Shown: positions 1 through 6,797, numbered from the stretch's first letter. The stretch: DNA of 7,299 nucleotides from Nitrospira sp. (GCA_015904055.1 JABMDE010000047.1:1-7299), one strand, 5' to 3'. Notes: generated from the letters alone by a model not told the origin. A program made the numbers and translations.

Positions 1-249
1 CTCCGCGCAATCCCAGGCCGCTAATCCTCGACAGGCCTCCGCCAGGTTGAAATGGGCCTGCACACTCGACGGGCTCTTCATGATGCCGGCTTCCAGCGCC
101 ACGCGCGCTTCCGCATACTGTTTGTTCTTCAGTAGACTCTCCCCTTTGGCAAAGTCCTGGTTGCTGGTGTCGGCTGCCAGCGCCGCCATGGAGTTTGCGG
201 TCATGTTCAAACATAGGGCAAAACCCAGCACCCCAACCGTCTGCCTCAT
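1..249 (-). CDS. Exported tetratricopeptide-repeat (TPR) protein, N-terminal part
   Basis: Reading the minus strand from the ATG at 249 gives 83 residues with no stop before the window edge, so the gene is partial at its 3' end. Residues 1-26 look like a Sec signal peptide: an Arg near the start, a hydrophobic core (VGVLGFALCL), and small residues ending in ALAA before DT. The mature part reads as one TPR hairpin plus the start of another. Helix A is around FAKGESLLKNKQYAEA, helix B is ARVALEAGIMKSP, and SSVQAHFNLAEACRGLAAWD begins the next repeat, with the expected Gly/Ala/Tyr/Ala/Pro spacing. The start is supported by GGAGG (complement of 255-259) five bases upstream. TPR proteins are periplasmic scaffolds; partner and function cannot be inferred. 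It is divergent from the cytochrome gene. Confidence 0.8.
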   Translation of the reverse strand, partial: MRQTVGVLGFALCLNMTANSMAALAADTSNQDFAKGESLLKNKQYAEARVALEAGIMKSPSSVQAHFNLAEACRGLAAWDCAE

Positions 250-253
250 AAAC

Positions 254-287
254 GCCTCCCTCCCACCTGCGACTGCCGTATGGCAGT
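254..287 (-). promoter_or_regulatory. Leader hairpin and Shine-Dalgarno of the TPR gene
   Basis: ACTGCC (272-277) and GGCAGT (282-287) form a perfect 6-bp stem with a GTAT tetraloop. This lies about 12 nt upstream of the purine-rich Shine-Dalgarno GGGAGG (complement of 255-260) on the minus-strand transcript. It could be an mRNA-stabilising or translation-modulating leader stem. No T-tract follows, so it is not an intrinsic terminator. The structure is seen in the sequence; a regulatory role is inferred. Confidence 0.35.
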
Positions 288-370
288 GGGTCTCGCCTCC
301 CGATAAAGAGCACCGGCCGTCGTCGTGAACACAGGCTTCATGGTCGGGAAACATAACATAACCGAGCTTC

Positions 371-399
371 AGCATAAAGAAGCCTAAGCGGTTGACCAA
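371..399 (-). promoter_or_regulatory. Candidate sigma-70 promoter for the TPR gene
   Basis: On the minus strand, TTGGTC (complement of 394-399) is followed after exactly 17 nt by TATGCT (complement of 371-376). This is a reasonable -35/-10 pair reading toward the TPR gene, predicting a leader of roughly 115 nt. Each box has about four of six consensus matches, so chance occurrence is possible. Confidence 0.3.
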
Positions 400-510
400 G
401 TCTTGTGCGGTTGATGATTCGGTCTCGCTAGAGGTCTCCGGCAGATGGCGGATGTCCGAATAGTCAGCCGATGGGGAAATGGGTTAGGTGGGTATTAGAC
501 CTCACTCAGC

Positions 511-527
511 TGTCGCCTTCTGCGACA
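511..527. promoter_or_regulatory. Perfect dyad TGTCGC-N5-GCGACA, possible regulator-binding site
   Basis: TGTCGC (511-516) and GCGACA (522-527) are perfect inverted copies around CTTCT. A spaced dyad of this size is typical of a dimeric regulator's operator, including upstream sites used by sigma-54 enhancer-binding proteins. It lacks a T-run on either strand, so it is not an intrinsic terminator. It sits between the two divergent genes and could serve either. The dyad is seen directly; the binding role is inferred. Confidence 0.35.
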
Positions 528-642
528 AAAGCTCGGCTCCGGCTGTAGAAAAAAGCTACTTTTATCGATCGGTTGTTCGCATCACGCGACGGAACCAGTG
601 AATGTCCAAGGCTGATTGAGATGTTTCTTGAACCCCTCCCAC

Positions 643-656
643 GGTTCTCTCCTTGC
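643..656 (+). promoter_or_regulatory. Weak sigma-54-like -24/-12 element upstream of the cytochrome gene
   Basis: GG (643-644) is followed after 10 nt by GC (655-656) within TTGCA, so the invariant GG-N10-GC spacing and the TTGC box of sigma-54 promoters are present. The -24 side (ACGGTTC) matches TGGCACG poorly. A start near 668 would lie about 85 nt before the cytochrome start codon. The dyad at 511-527 would be about 140 nt upstream, a usual activator distance. The match could be chance. Confidence 0.22.
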
Positions 657-751
657 ACCCGTCAAGGACTGATTGGTCGAAGAGGGGGCCTATTTGTCCA
701 AAGAGATGACGGGATGGCTTCGACCATGAATAGAAAGGCATAGCAACAGAA

Positions 752-1219
752 ATGAAATCGCGCTGGTGTACGTCGGTCTTTGTTCTCTGGATCCTAACAA
801 TCACTGTTCTGGGATGGTTCTTCATCAAGGGATGGACGGCGGAGGGGAGTGACGGGCGTACGGAAATACTGCTGGCGGGAGCTGAGCGTGATCAGATCCT
901 TGGGGAGATGCGGCAACTCCTGAAAGCCGTGGATGGCATCGTCAGAGGTTTGGGGGCGGCGGAGCCCGACCAGAAGCTGATCCAAGAAGCCGCAAGGACA
1001 GCGGGGATGAGCATGGCGGCGGATGTGGAGCCAGCCCTCATGGCCAAGTTGCCGTTGCCCTTCAAGCAGATGGGTATGTCGATTCACAGCGACATGGATG
1101 CACTGGCCGATGCGATCACGCGGAACGAGACGTCTCAACAGATCTTGCAACGGTTGTCGGGCATGACGGCCCGCTGCACGGCCTGCCATGACATGTACAG
1201 ATTCGGGATAAGCAGATAG
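752..1219 (+). CDS. Small exported/anchored monoheme cytochrome, cytochrome c'-like (class II)
   Basis: The protein has 155 residues. Residues 8-24 form a strongly hydrophobic segment (VFVLWILTITVLGWFF) followed by GWTA-EG. This is either a signal peptide cut near residue 29 or an uncleaved anchor, placing the rest in the periplasm. The only heme-binding motif, C142-T-A-C145-H146, is followed by DMYRF at the extreme C-terminus. That is the hallmark of class II c-type cytochromes (cytochrome c', about 130 mature residues, four-helix bundle). Amphipathic helices fit this fold: about 46-67 (RDQILGEMRQLLKAV), about 103-124 (PFKQMGMSIHSDMDALADAI) and about 129-150 leading into the heme site. Family members bind NO or CO or transfer electrons; no specific partner is visible. 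The Shine-Dalgarno is weak (GAAAGG at 733-738, 13 nt away), and no better in-frame start exists upstream. It is probably transcribed separately from glgP, 217 nt downstream. Confidence 0.82.
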   Translation: MKSRWCTSVFVLWILTITVLGWFFIKGWTAEGSDGRTEILLAGAERDQILGEMRQLLKAVDGIVRGLGAAEPDQKLIQEAARTAGMSMAADVEPALMAKLPLPFKQMGMSIHSDMDALADAITRNETSQQILQRLSGMTARCTACHDMYRFGISR

Positions 1220-1291
1220 GTTCCGGTGTCCGGTATCCCAACAGTAGAAGACACAATAAGAGCACAAGCGAATCCATTTCCAAGGCGGCAA

Positions 1292-1308
1292 CTCTCACCC
1301 AATGAGAG
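1292..1308. other. Small hairpin after the cytochrome gene
   Basis: CTCTCA (1292-1297) and TGAGAG (1303-1308) pair perfectly around a CCCAA loop. There is no T-tract after it, so termination is unlikely to be intrinsic. It may lie in the leader of the glgP operon or the tail of the cytochrome mRNA. Function is unknown. Confidence 0.3.
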
Positions 1309-1338
1309 CTAAGGATGTGATGAGGAAGGTGGCATGAC

Positions 1339-1383
1339 ATGAGTCGTGCTCGTATGGAAATGGCTGTGCAATCTGTTCTGTAA
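1339..1383 (+). other. Possible 14-codon leader ORF ahead of glgP
   Basis: ATG at 1339 opens a 14-residue frame (MSRARMEMAVQSVL) ending at TAA 1381-1383. It is preceded nine bases upstream by GGAAGG (1324-1329). Its stop codon is embedded in TAAGGAGG (1381-1388), a consensus Shine-Dalgarno that has no start codon at usable distance. A hairpin (GGCGA 1387-1391 with TCGCC 1398-1402) directly follows and hides part of that Shine-Dalgarno. This could be a regulatory leader or coincidence; no known leader-peptide class is recognised. Confidence 0.18.
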
Positions 1384-1436
1384 GGAGGCGAGGCCGGTCG
1401 CCCTACCTAGCGTGTCCCGAGACAACAATAACGGAT

Positions 1437-3014
1437 GTGAAAACGATGTTGCCCACCGATCAACCAAGGTCTTCAGGCACCAGAACGAATAGAACCGACA
1501 ATGCGCTCGTCGCCTATTTCTCTATGGAGATAGGCGTGGATCCCGGCATGCCCACCTATGCGGGCGGGTTGGGTGTGCTGGCCGGAGATACTATTCGGTC
1601 TGCCGCTGACCTGGAAATCCCCATGGTGGCGGTCACGCTGTTGCACCGGCGTGGCTATTTTCATCAGCGGCTGGATGAGCAGGGTTGGCAGCGTGAAGAG
1701 CCGGTGGCCTGGCCGATCAACGATTTCTGTACGCCGGTGGAGCAGCGGGTCATGGTCGACATCGAGGGACGCACGGTGCATGTCCGGGCCTGGGAATACC
1801 GAGTCATTGGCGAGTCCGGACATGTTGTTCCGGTGTATCTGCTTGATACCGATGTGAGCGAGAACCAGCCGTGGGATCGAACGCTGACGGATGTGCTCTA
1901 CGGAGGCGATGACCACTATCGCTTTTGTCAGGAAATGGTGCTGGGGGTTGGAGGCTTTCGACTCTTGCGGGCTCTCGGATACCAGGACATCCGCCGATTT
2001 CACATGAATGAGGGGCATGCCGCCTTGCTCGTCCTTGCGCTTGGCGAGGAGAAGCTGGCCGCGCAGACCCAGCCGGATACGATTTCAAACGAATTGATCG
2101 AAACTATTCGTCAACAATGCGTTTTCACGACCCATACTCCAGTGCCGGCTGGTCACGATAAGTTTCCCGAGACGCTCGCGCGCCGGGTGCTCGGCGATCG
2201 TTGGTGGCAGCTTCTGAAGTCCTGTGGTGTTGGGGAGACGCTCAATCTGACGCAATTGGCGCTACGGGCATCGCGTTATGTCAATGGGGTGGCGATGAAG
2301 CATGGGGAGGTCTCGCACAGCCTCTTCCCCGGTTACCCGATTCACTCGATTACCAACGGCGTCCACGCGGTGACCTGGGCTGCTCCTTCATTTCAAGCGC
2401 TCTATGACAAACGTCTGCCTGACTGGCGACGTGATCAACTTTCGCTGCGGTATGCGATCAGCATTCCGGCTCAGGAAATCTGGGACGCGCACAAAACCGC
2501 CAAGCGAGCATTGGTCGATCATGTGAACCGCGAGACCAATGCCGGATTCGATCGTGATGCTTTCACGCTGGGATTTGCGAGGCGGGCTGCGGCATACAAG
2601 CGGGGAGCCTTGATCTTCCACGACATCGAACGGCTGGCCAGGATTGCCGAGCAGACCGGGCCTCTCCAAATCGTTTTCAGCGGCAAGGCCCATCCGCGCG
2701 ACCAGAATGGCAAGGACATGATTCACAAGGTCCATGAACTCCGTGATATCTTGCGGGGCAGGATTTCGGTGGCCTATCTTACGAACTATGACATGACACT
2801 GGCCAAGCTTGTGTGTGCCGGTGTGGACGTGTGGCTCAATACCCCCCTCCCTCCGATGGAGGCCTCAGGAACCAGCGGCATGAAAGCGGCGGTCAATGGC
2901 GTGCCGAGTATGAGTGTGCTTGATGGGTGGTGGACCGAAGGACATGTGGAAGACGTGACCGTGTGGTCCAATGGTGGCTCAATACCTCCACAATGCCTAT
3001 CGACTGATTGGTGA
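1437..3014 (+). CDS. glgP: Alpha-glucan (glycogen) phosphorylase, GT35, reading frame disrupted near the C-terminus
   Basis: The enzyme phosphorolyses alpha-1,4-glucan to glucose-1-phosphate in the cytoplasm using pyridoxal phosphate. The 525-residue frame begins at GTG 1437; ATG 1446 is an alternative, and conserved sequence only starts near residue 22. Family blocks in order are YFSMEIG...GGLGVLAGD (27-50), FHMNEGHAALL, TTHTPVPAGHDKFP, ITNGVHAVTWAAP, FARRAAAYKRG (phosphate/PLP site) and EASGTSGMKAAVNGVP. Lys483 of the last block is the PLP Schiff-base lysine. Homology stops at about residue 511 (VEDVTVWS), after which 14 unrelated residues precede TGA at 3012. The true family C-terminus (MVAQYLHNAYRL) resumes in another frame at 2971-3033, so some tens of codons are missing and the protein is probably non-functional or mis-sequenced. 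It is first gene of a glgP-ackA-xfp cluster. It belongs to the shorter bacterial phosphorylase type, not the classical ~800-residue MalP/GlgP. Confidence 0.9.
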   Translation: MKTMLPTDQPRSSGTRTNRTDNALVAYFSMEIGVDPGMPTYAGGLGVLAGDTIRSAADLEIPMVAVTLLHRRGYFHQRLDEQGWQREEPVAWPINDFCTPVEQRVMVDIEGRTVHVRAWEYRVIGESGHVVPVYLLDTDVSENQPWDRTLTDVLYGGDDHYRFCQEMVLGVGGFRLLRALGYQDIRRFHMNEGHAALLVLALGEEKLAAQTQPDTISNELIETIRQQCVFTTHTPVPAGHDKFPETLARRVLGDRWWQLLKSCGVGETLNLTQLALRASRYVNGVAMKHGEVSHSLFPGYPIHSITNGVHAVTWAAPSFQALYDKRLPDWRRDQLSLRYAISIPAQEIWDAHKTAKRALVDHVNRETNAGFDRDAFTLGFARRAAAYKRGALIFHDIERLARIAEQTGPLQIVFSGKAHPRDQNGKDMIHKVHELRDILRGRISVAYLTNYDMTLAKLVCAGVDVWLNTPLPPMEASGTSGMKAAVNGVPSMSVLDGWWTEGHVEDVTVWSNGGSIPPQCLSTDW

Positions 3015-3033
3015 GTATGCCCGGCTCGGGTAA
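2971..3033 (+). pseudogene. glgP: Out-of-frame remnant of the glgP C-terminus
   Basis: Read in the frame starting at 2971, the sequence gives MVAQYLHNAYRLIGEYARLG and then TAA (3031-3033). The pattern M-V-x-Q-Y-x-x-x-A-Y is what closes this phosphorylase family, normally some 60 residues after the WWTEG...V-T-x-W-S block. Here it follows that block immediately and in a different frame (net loss of 3n+2 bases). This marks an internal deletion or misassembly rather than a natural early stop. The original stop overlaps the start of ackA by 17 nt, as expected for a translationally coupled pair. Confidence 0.75.
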
Positions 3034-4222
3034 CGAAGGCAGCGGCTCGATTCTCGTGATCAATGGCGGATCGTCTACGCTCAAGTTTGCGCTCTTTCGC
3101 ATCGGTGACGGTCTCGTCCGCGAGTTATCGGGGTTGATCGACCGAATCGGATCGGCCCACGATACATTCATGTGGACGCAAGAAGGTGTCAGCCACGGCG
3201 ATCGTCGAAGAGTTGCAGCCCCCAATCATGCAGCCTGTCTCGAACCGATGATGGATTACCTGGACGACAAGCTCGCGCGCGAACCGTTGGCAGCGATTGG
3301 ACATCGGGTTGTGCATGGCGGCAAGGAATATCGTGAACCGCAACGAGTGACGCCGGTTGTGATGGAAGAACTGCAACGGCTCAGTCCCTACGATCCGGAA
3401 CACCTTCCGGCGGAGATCGCATTGATCGAGGAATGCGTGAGACGCTATCCCCGTCTTCCGCAAGTTGTCTGCTTCGATACGACATTCCATCGTGACATGC
3501 CGAACGTGGCTCGCCTGCTGCCGATCCCAAGACGGTACGAAAAGCTGGGGATTCAGCGGTACGGCTTTCACGGCCTGTCATGCTCATTTCTTATGAAGGA
3601 ATTGGCCCGAGTCGGACGGAAAAGCGAAGCCAATGGTCGCATCATTCTCGCCCACTTGGGAAACGGGGCCAGCATGACCGCCGTGAAGGACGGCAAGAGC
3701 ATCGAGACGACGATGGGCTTTACCCCGGCTTCCGGCATGCCGATGAGCCGCCGATCGGGAGATCTCGATCCGGGGCTTGTCTCCTATCTGGCAAGAACAG
3801 AAGGGATGACGGTCGAGCAGTTCCATCGGATGGCCAATAGCGAATCAGGTTTGCTCGGTGTCTCGGAGATCAGTGCTGATATGCGCGATCTTCTCAAGGA
3901 AGAAGGCAACGATCCAAGGGCGGCGGAGGCGGTCGCACTGTTTTGTTATCAGGCGAAAAAAACCATCGGGTCGTTGGCTGCGGCTTTGGGTGGATTGGAT
4001 ACGCTGGTCTTCAGCGCCGGCATAGGGGAGCATGCGCCGGTCATCCGTGCGCGCATCTGCGACGGGTTGGAATTTCTCGGTGTCGTCATCGACCACGCGT
4101 GCAACCAGAAGAACGACGCTGTGATTTCCAAAGAAGGTGGCAGGGTGACCGTGCGGGTGATACCAACGGATGAAGAACGTGAGATCGCAGCGTCCGTCAT
4201 GGCGTTGTTGAGCGCAGGTTGA
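3017..4222 (+). CDS. ackA: Acetate kinase
   Basis: The enzyme interconverts acetyl-phosphate plus ADP with acetate plus ATP; beside phosphoketolase it would run toward ATP. The 401 residues from ATG 3017 match the usual ~400. Both halves of the ASKHA fold are present. Motifs in order are LVINGGSSTLKF (near residue 13; the usual VINSGSSSLKF has Ser where Gly is here), GHRVVHGG with the catalytic Arg, CFDTTFH with the catalytic Asp, YGFHG, AHLGNGAS (phosphate loop), MSRRSGDLDP with the second catalytic Arg, FSAGIGEHAP (adenosine site), and the late Glu in PTDEEREIA. Nothing is missing. TTG 3008 and GTG 3011 are alternative starts in the same frame. The Shine-Dalgarno is poor, and the start lies inside the old glgP end, which suggests coupling. 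xfp follows after 21 nt. Confidence 0.97.
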   Translation: MPGSGNEGSGSILVINGGSSTLKFALFRIGDGLVRELSGLIDRIGSAHDTFMWTQEGVSHGDRRRVAAPNHAACLEPMMDYLDDKLAREPLAAIGHRVVHGGKEYREPQRVTPVVMEELQRLSPYDPEHLPAEIALIEECVRRYPRLPQVVCFDTTFHRDMPNVARLLPIPRRYEKLGIQRYGFHGLSCSFLMKELARVGRKSEANGRIILAHLGNGASMTAVKDGKSIETTMGFTPASGMPMSRRSGDLDPGLVSYLARTEGMTVEQFHRMANSESGLLGVSEISADMRDLLKEEGNDPRAAEAVALFCYQAKKTIGSLAAALGGLDTLVFSAGIGEHAPVIRARICDGLEFLGVVIDHACNQKNDAVISKEGGRVTVRVIPTDEEREIAASVMALLSAG

Positions 4223-4233
4223 ATCGGTGGGTG

Positions 4234-4243
4234 AGGAGGGGAG
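4234..4243 (+). promoter_or_regulatory. Strong Shine-Dalgarno of xfp
   Basis: AGGAGG at 4234-4239 lies four bases before ATG 4244, in the short gap after the ackA stop. It fixes the xfp start and implies strong independent translation within the operon. Confidence 0.7.
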
Positions 4244-6650
4244 ATGGGCAGGCGGCATATTCGTACAAAATCTCTGAGTCCTGGGGCGGCCAAGAAACTG
4301 GATGCCTACTGGCGGGCAGCCAATTACCTCTCCGTCGGCCAGATCTATCTCTACGACAACCCGTTGCTGAAAAAGCCTCTGACCCGCGCTCACATCAAGC
4401 CACGTTTGCTCGGACATTGGGGGACGACACCGGGCTTGAACTTCATCTACGTGCATCTGAACCGCATTATCAAAGAACATGATCTCAACATGATGTATAT
4501 CGCCGGGCCCGGCCATGGAGGGCCAGGTCTGGTTGCCAACACCTACTTGGAAGGAACCTACAGCGAAATCTATCCGGATATCTCGCAGGATGAACAGGGG
4601 CTGAAGCGACTGTTCAAACAGTTTTCATTTCCGGGCGGTATTCCCAGCCATGCGGCTCCGGAGACACCGGGTTCCATTCATGAAGGGGGCGAGTTAGGCT
4701 ACTCCCTGTCGCATGCCTTTGGCGCCGTCTTCGACAATCCTGATTTGATTGCGGCTTGCGTCATCGGCGACGGCGAGGCCGAAACGGGTCCGCTTGCCAC
4801 AAGCTGGCATTCCAATAAGTTTCTCAATCCGGCGACCGACGGAGTCGTGCTCCCGATCCTCCATCTGAACGGTTACAAGATCGCAAGCCCCACTGTGCTG
4901 GCCAGAATCGGTCATGACGAACTGGATCACCTCTTTCAAGGCTATGGCTATAGTCCCTATTTCGTCGAGGGCCGCGATCCACATACGATGCATCGGCTCA
5001 TGGCGTCCACACTCGACACCTGTCTCGATGAGATCCGACGCATCCAGATCCGGGCCCGGAAGAAGGGCATCATGGAACGTCCGCGCTGGCCCATGATCAT
5101 CCTACGGTCACCCAAGGGCTGGACCGGTCCACAGGAGATCGATGGCAGGAAGACGGAGGATTACTGGCGGAGTCATCAAGTGCCGATGGGCGACATGGAT
5201 AAGCCGGCACATATCAAGATTCTCGAACGGTGGATGAAAAACTACAAGCCCGGGGAGCTGTTCGATGAAACGGGACGGTTCAAGCCAGAACTCGCCGACC
5301 TGGCGCCCACAGGGGTGCGCCGCATGAGCGCGAATCCTCACGCGAATGGCGGGCTGCTCCTCAAAGATCTGCGCCTGCCTGATTTTCGCCGGTATGCCGT
5401 TGCAGTGAAACAGCCTGGTGCTGTCGAGGCGGAGGCGACTCGTGTGATGGGGGCATTCTTGCGGGATACGATGAAACTGAATCTGGCGGATCGTAACTTT
5501 CGCCTCTTCAGTCCGGACGAAAACAACTCAAACCGCTGGCAGGCAAGATGTCTTGGAGGTGACGAACCGAGCTTGGATGGCGGATCGTTATCCCTACGAC
5601 GACCACCTGGCGCTGGATGGGAGAGTGATGGAGATGCTGAGCGAACATCAGTGTCAGGGGTGGCTGGAGGGCTATCTCCTGACCGGCCGGCATGGGTTCT
5701 TTTCCTGCTATGAAGCGTTCATTCACATCATCGATTCGATGTTCAATCAACATGCCAAATGGCTGAAGGTCTCGCGGCATATCCCTTGGCGGAGACCGAT
5801 TGCTTCATTGAATTATCTGTTGTCCTCTCATGTCTGGCGGCAGGATCACAATGGATTCAGTCATCAAGACCCCGGCTTTATCGACCACGTTGTGAACAAG
5901 AAGGCCGAAGTGATCCGGGTGTATCTCCCGCCCGACGCCAATACGCTGCTGTCCGTCACCGACCATTGTCTGCGCAGTCGCAATCACGTGAACGTCATCG
6001 TGGCGGGCAAGCAGTCAGCGCCGCAATGGCTCGATATGGATGCCGCGGTGAAGCACTGCACGGCCGGCATCGGCATTTGGGAATGGGCAAGTAACGACAA
6101 GAACAGCGAACCGGACGTCGTCATGGCTTGCTGCGGCGACGTGCCCACAATGGAAACGCTGGCGGCCGTGTCCCTGATGGGGACACTGTTGCCGAACGTG
6201 AAGGTACGAGTGGTCAATGTGGTGGATCTTATGAAGCTGCAGCCACCCTCTGAACATCCGAACGGATTGTCTGACAAAGATTTCGATACCCTGTTCACGA
6301 CGGAGAAGCCGATCATCTTCGCCTTCCACGGCTACCCCTGGCTGATCCACCGCCTGACGTACCGGCGGACCAATCACAAGAACTTGCACGTGCGTGGCTA
6401 CAAGGAAGAAGGCTCGACCACGACGCCGTTCGACATGGCGGTGATGAACGATCTGGATCGGTTTCATCTGGTCGCCGATGTCATCGATCGGATCCCCCTG
6501 CACGGGTCTCAGGCCGACTATGCCAAGCAGGCGCTCCGCGACAAACGCATCGAGCACAAACAGTACATTGCCAAATATGGCGAAGATATGCCGGAGATCA
6601 GCCGGTGGAAGTGGAGCGGGCGCAAGAAGGCCACCAGCAGGGCGCGATAG
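4244..6650 (+). pseudogene. xfp: Xylulose-5-P/fructose-6-P phosphoketolase, split by a 4-bp duplication
   Basis: The TPP-dependent enzyme cleaves xylulose-5-P (or fructose-6-P) with phosphate to acetyl-phosphate and glyceraldehyde-3-P (or erythrose-4-P). The N-terminal frame (4244 to a stop at 5713) matches the family for about 433 residues: [19 protein letters not shown] (88-95), HEGGELG (146-152), and the TPP/Mg motif GDGEAETG...N (Gly175-Asp176-Gly177 to Asn195). It leaves the family right after [11 protein letters not shown]. The rest continues in the +1 frame from GAT 5547 to TAG 6650: [52 protein letters not shown] and the C-terminal domain ending in TSRAR. Deleting one GGCA of the GGCAGGCA at 5538-5545 gives [12 protein letters not shown] and a seamless protein of about 800 residues, the normal family length. 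All else looks intact, so the lesion is recent or a sequence error. As given, only fragments of about 489 and 365 residues could be made; the second lacks the TPP motif and has no clear ribosome-binding site. Confidence 0.95.
5538..5545 (+). repeat. Tandem 4-bp duplication GGCA-GGCA causing the xfp frameshift
   Basis: GGCA at 5538-5541 is immediately repeated at 5542-5545. With one copy the reading is CGC TGG CAA GAT GTC (R-W-Q-D-V), joining both halves of phosphoketolase. It also gives the family's usual five residues between the Asn-Arg and Glu-Val-Thr landmarks. A single-base deletion would restore the frame too, but would leave one extra residue. The duplication explanation is therefore better. 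Confidence 0.85.
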
Positions 6651-6703
6651 CAATACATTCATATCCCTTTCAGTCATTCCAAAAACAGGCAGGACCACAC
6701 CGC

Positions 6704-6730
6704 CCTCCTACTTCTAGGTGGATGAATTTT
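6704..6730 (+). terminator. Weak candidate terminator after xfp
   Basis: CCTCCTA (6704-6710) pairs with TAGGTGG (6715-6721) around a CTTC tetraloop, with one T-T mismatch. A modest TTTT (6727-6730) follows about five bases later. It is correctly placed between xfp and the next gene, but the stem is short and the T-tract is poor, so rho-dependent ending is equally possible. Confidence 0.25.
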
Positions 6731-6763
6731 CTCTCCGAAATATGTTATCGAGAAGGCTTTGAT

Positions 6764-6790
6764 TTGAGGGTTTCAAGTAGGTGATACAAA
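6764..6790 (+). promoter_or_regulatory. Weak candidate promoter for the DUF1207 gene
   Basis: TTGAGG (6764-6769) and TACAAA (6785-6790) resemble -35 and -10 boxes but are only 15 nt apart. The surrounding stretch is distinctly more A/T-rich than the flanking genes, as expected of a promoter. This is a low-confidence call. Confidence 0.2.
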
Positions 6791-6797
6791 TATTGTC

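Larger units (their letters stand above)
250..751. other. Divergent intergenic region, about 500 nt without a convincing gene
   Basis: This region separates the leftward TPR gene from the rightward cytochrome gene. Open frames crossing it (for example minus strand 562-828) have no recognisable protein character and run antisense into the cytochrome gene. It holds the candidate minus-strand promoter at 371-399, a perfect inverted repeat at 511-527, and a sigma-54-like element at 643-656. It also has an imperfect AGGCTTC/GAAGCCT inverted repeat (333-339 with 379-385) whose long spacer makes it unconvincing. An A/T-rich patch lies at 549-566. I see no tRNA, rRNA or known riboswitch. Confidence 0.6.

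Noticed and set aside
47..328. Plus-strand open frame of 93 codons at the left edge
   Set aside because: It is antisense to the TPR gene, which has a clear signal peptide, TPR pattern and Shine-Dalgarno.
333..385. AGGCTTC/GAAGCCT inverted repeat as a structured RNA or operator
   Set aside because: The arms are only 7 bp with a 39-nt spacer, which is compatible with chance.
511..527. Intrinsic terminator in the divergent region
   Set aside because: The perfect stem lacks a T-tract on either strand and faces no gene end.
562..828. Minus-strand open frame of 88 codons in the divergent gap
   Set aside because: Its composition is not protein-like, it has no recognisable domain, and it runs antisense across the start and signal segment of the well-supported cytochrome gene.
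3845..4516. Long minus-strand open frame of 223 codons under ackA/xfp
   Set aside because: It is a shadow of strongly conserved ackA and xfp coding sequence. Long antisense frames are expected in GC-rich coding DNA, and it has no domain signature.
5530..5560. Programmed ribosomal frameshift in xfp
   Set aside because: There is no slippery heptamer, Shine-Dalgarno-plus-rare-codon context or downstream structure. The family is not known for recoding, and a simple 4-bp duplication explains the shift exactly.
6015..6698. Long minus-strand open frame of 227 codons under the xfp 3' half
   Set aside because: It is antisense to conserved phosphoketolase sequence and has no independent support.
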